Below are positions 4,726 through 7,180 of a DNA stretch of 7,180 nt, piece after piece. Source of the stretch: Chitinivibrionales bacterium (GTDB lineage Bacteria; Fibrobacterota; Chitinivibrionia; Chitinivibrionales; JANQEN01). Position 1 is the first letter of the stretch. Each line of letters starts with the position of its first letter. The translations under genes were made by a program, and so were the position numbers. The notes beneath the pieces were generated by a model, which was given only the letters and a program-made list of their open reading frames with translations, ran no database searches and had not been told where the DNA came from. Location of the stretch: positions 1 through 7,180 of the forward strand of contig JAUVGS010000103.1 in assembly GCA_030593665.1 (NCBI GenBank), written 5' to 3'.

Positions 4726-7180
4726 ATGAAATCATTCTACCTGAGGATACTTTTACTGAGCCTGCTTTTGTGCTTTGCACAGACAATACCGGCCCAGGAA
4801 AATGTTCCTGAATCAGAAACCGAAAACACCGTCACTGAGGCTGCGGCGACTGAGGAAACCGTGTCTGATGAGACAGTGACACCCGGGGCAGAAGCGGTTA
4901 AGGAAGAAAGTGCTGAAGATGAAGCAAAAGAGACGCCAGTTGAAACAGCAGAGAATGAAGAAGAGACATCGACTGAGTCGGCAGAGGCTGCGCAGGAAGA
5001 GACTCCCGAATCCGAGACGAACGACAGCCTTACCGAAACAGCTGTGACAGAGGCGGAGACCTCAAAGGAGACAAGTGCGGATCAGTCCGGGGAAACCAAA
5101 GATCAATTTGCTTTGAGCGGTAGGGTAACGGATAATGAATCCGGGGACACCCTGGCCGGAGTGACTGTCAGAGTATTCGGGACATCAATCGATACATTGA
5201 CAGATAAAAAAGGAATCTATTCATTGACCCTTCCAAAGGGACCTGGTAAAGTCGTATACACCATAAAAGGGTATGCCACAGTTACGAAAGAGATTACAGT
5301 AACTTCAGATACCTCTTTCAATATTAAGATGGAACCTACCTTTAAGAAACTCTCCAAAGAGCTTGTTGTCAGTGAGAAAAAGAATAAAAATATTACCTCA
5401 ACGGAAATGAGTGTTGAAAAGTTTGAAATTGAAGAAATTGAAACCGTCCCTGTGATTATGGGCGAAAAAGATATCATGAAGACAATTCAGCTTACACCCG
5501 GAATTACCGTAATTACCGAAGGTGAAATTGGATTTGTTGTACGGGGAAGCGGTATAGATGAAAACCTGGTGCTCATGGATGGCATGCCTTTGTATTATTC
5601 ATCCCATCAGCAGGGGTTGTACTCGGTATTTAATTCTGATGCTGTTGATAATTTTAAAATCTACAAAGGAGGAATTCCTGCCTCGTTTGGGGGGCGTGCC
5701 TCTTCAATAATGGATGTGAGAATGAAAGGGGATAAAGTAGAAGAATTTCATACGATACTAACCCTTGGTCTCATTACTTCGAAGTTTTCCCTGGAAACCC
5801 CTATTGTTAAAGATAAGCTTTCTATATTCGGGGCCGGTCGTTTTACGAAGCTTAGTGTCGGCTATATACATGACCAGATTAAAGGCGGTAATGAGCTTAG
5901 TTGGGACAAAGGTAGGGATAGCCGCCAAAAGGATGACGATAGAGATGACGGCAAAAATGGAAGTGATGATTTCTATTTCTTTGACCCGAATGAAAACTGG
6001 TTAGACATGAATGGGAAAATAGTATACAACATTAATGATAATAATCGTGTGGATCTCTCCGGCTATTTCGGTCGAGACAGTGCAATAACTGCAGGTGGTT
6101 TTACAGAATGGGGTAATCGCGCGGCCGCATTACGATGGAACCACGATTTCAGTTCTAAATTTCTTTCGAATACCGCACTTACCTACAGCAGGTATTACAC
6201 ATCAGCAGTAACCGGGATTTATAGATTTTATTCCGGAATTAAGATCGGTAATTTCAAACAGGAATTTGGCCTGTTTCCCAATAAAAATAATGATATACGT
6301 TTTGGCCTCTCTACCGAGTACCAAAAATATGATCATGGCGCGCTTGAGGATGAGACTCAGGATGATGCCGGAAAATTTATGCCGCCAATGCAGGCACTTG
6401 AGAGCGCTGTCTTTATAGGAAATGATCAAAATATCGGGGAGAAATTAGCTGCCTATTACGGCCTGCGGTATTCGTTCTTTTTCCAAATGGGCCCCGGGCA
6501 CAACTATACCTATGATGACGTTTCAAATGAAGCGATCAGCAGTGAATATTTTCCAGCCAGAAACAATATTATGCATGTATACCACATGCCGGAACCCCGG
6601 CTCTCTCTTACATACATTTTTAATGAACAGAACTCGGTGAAATTTTTCTACAACAGGAGTGCCCAGTATTTAAGGCTCATGACATTGGGTATGCAGCTTC
6701 AGTGGTATGATATCTGGATGCCCTGCACCAAAAATATTGAGCCCTTGTCGGTTAATCAGATTGCCTTGGGGTATTTCGGTAATTTTTTTGATGATCAGTT
6801 CCAGTTCTCCGCTGAAACATACTACAAATGGGCCAAAAATGCTGCGGCCTTTGAAGACGGTCTGCACAATTATCTAGTAAACAATCTTGAAGCCTATGTT
6901 GCTACCGGTAAAGGGCGCAGCTATGGCCTTGAATTGATGCTCAAAAAACCATCAGGACGGCTGAACGGCTGGTTAAGTTATAATCTGGGACGAAGTGAAA
7001 AAAAGGTTGATGTCATAAATAATGGAGAGTGGTTTCCCAGTATGTTTGACAAAACCCATGATGTCACAGCAGTGCTGTGTTGTGAATTGTTTAAAAACCT
7101 CTCCCTTTCAGCCACATTCATTTATTCTACCGGTAATGCAGTAACGCTTCCTGAAGCCTATTATTATATCTCAGATATAC
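4726..7180 (+). CDS. TonB-dependent outer-membrane receptor with N-terminal carboxypeptidase-regulatory-like domain (3' end outside window)
   Basis: The frame is open from the ATG at 4726 to the window end, giving 818 residues with the C-terminus missing. Residues 1-23 are a type I signal peptide, with likely cleavage after IPA. Residues 24-127 are a low-complexity acidic linker; residues 26-125 hold 29 Glu, 19 Thr, 4 Asp, 4 Lys and no Arg. Residues 128-203 form a carboxypeptidase-regulatory-like domain (FALSGRVTDNESGDTLAGVT, later DKKGIYSLTLP). About 231-335 is the TonB plug: MKTIQLTPGI, then VVRGSGIDENLVLMDGMPLY, then IYKGGIPASFGGRASSIMDV. From about 340 on are alternating amphipathic beta strands of the barrel, with an Asp/Lys/Arg-rich insertion at 394-418 that is probably an exposed loop. 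Such receptors import a ligand across the outer membrane using the TonB-ExbB-ExbD complex. The substrate cannot be told here: the plug lacks obvious SusC hallmarks and no SusD-like gene is visible. The start is supported by AAAGGA 5 bases upstream and by the signal peptide. Confidence 0.92.
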   Translation, partial: MKSFYLRILLLSLLLCFAQTIPAQENVPESETENTVTEAAATEETVSDETVTPGAEAVKEESAEDEAKETPVETAENEEETSTESAEAAQEETPESETNDSLTETAVTEAETSKETSADQSGETKDQFALSGRVTDNESGDTLAGVTVRVFGTSIDTLTDKKGIYSLTLPKGPGKVVYTIKGYATVTKEITVTSDTSFNIKMEPTFKKLSKELVVSEKKNKNITSTEMSVEKFEIEEIETVPVIMGEKDIMKTIQLTPGITVITEGEIGFVVRGSGIDENLVLMDGMPLYYSSHQQGLYSVFNSDAVDNFKIYKGGIPASFGGRASSIMDVRMKGDKVEEFHTILTLGLITSKFSLETPIVKDKLSIFGAGRFTKLSVGYIHDQIKGGNELSWDKGRDSRQKDDDRDDGKNGSDDFYFFDPNENWLDMNGKIVYNINDNNRVDLSGYFGRDSAITAGGFTEWGNRAAALRWNHDFSSKFLSNTALTYSRYYTSAVTGIYRFYSGIKIGNFKQEFGLFPNKNNDIRFGLSTEYQKYDHGALEDETQDDAGKFMPPMQALESAVFIGNDQNIGEKLAAYYGLRYSFFFQMGPGHNYTYDDVSNEAISSEYFPARNNIMHVYHMPEPRLSLTYIFNEQNSVKFFYNRSAQYLRLMTLGMQLQWYDIWMPCTKNIEPLSVNQIALGYFGNFFDDQFQFSAETYYKWAKNAAAFEDGLHNYLVNNLEAYVATGKGRSYGLELMLKKPSGRLNGWLSYNLGRSEKKVDVINNGEWFPSMFDKTHDVTAVLCCELFKNLSLSATFIYSTGNAVTLPEAYYYISDI

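Noticed and set aside
5217..5477. Antisense ORF of 86 codons within the receptor gene
   Set aside because: It lies opposite a well-supported coding region (regulatory-like domain and plug), has no recognisable domain and no leader signal. The same applies to the antisense ORFs at 170-550, 899-1114, 1464-1727, 2052-2351, 6202-6429 and 6670-6867.
5765..6004. Same-strand ORF of 79 codons in another frame of the receptor gene
   Set aside because: The receptor frame stays open throughout and encodes barrel strands. The alternative frame shows no domain. Same-strand ORFs at 1550-1846, 3156-3350 and 3971-4222 are likewise shadows of the lipoprotein and FN3 genes.

Overview
The window looks like chromosomal DNA of a diderm bacterium with many lipoproteins. 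The best guess is the Fibrobacterota (Fibrobacter/Chitinispirillum-like). Three things point there: a TIGR02147/DUF4423-type C-terminus followed directly by a 'GGTE..N..ITG' lipoprotein, several Cys-anchored secreted proteins, and a TonB-dependent receptor preceded by a carboxypeptidase-regulatory-like domain. This placement rests on recalled family resemblance, not on a search. All genes lie on the + strand.

Layout: (1) 2-346 is the 3' end of a TIGR02147-family gene, probably a regulator. (2) 354-1325 begins 7 bases after it and encodes a lipoprotein with carboxypeptidase-regulatory-like beta domains; the two are probably co-transcribed. (3) 1344-1425 is a REP/MITE-like palindrome of a type scattered through many bacterial genomes. 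(4) 1492-2526 encodes a second lipoprotein, with a beta-type N-terminal region and three tandem copies of a roughly 65-residue helical repeat I cannot name. (5) 2527-3003 has no gene. It holds a small hairpin and a 269-bp palindromic element (copy A) with nested hairpins. (6) 3004-4482 encodes an exported protein of five fibronectin type III domains. (7) 4483-4725 holds a shorter copy of the same palindromic element (copy B). (8) 4726 to the window end encodes the first 818 residues of a TonB-dependent outer-membrane receptor: signal peptide, Glu/Thr-rich linker, carboxypeptidase-regulatory-like domain, plug and part of the barrel.

Taken together this reads as a cell-surface locus: exported lipoproteins and binding-type domains next to an energised outer-membrane receptor, with a possible regulator at the left edge. 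No substrate can be named. The most unusual signal is non-coding. The two related palindromic elements sit at almost the same distance (77 and 78 bases) upstream of the FN3 gene and the receptor gene, and the leaders between element and start codon end alike. This could be a shared regulatory leader, a duplicated upstream region, or two insertions of a palindromic mobile element.
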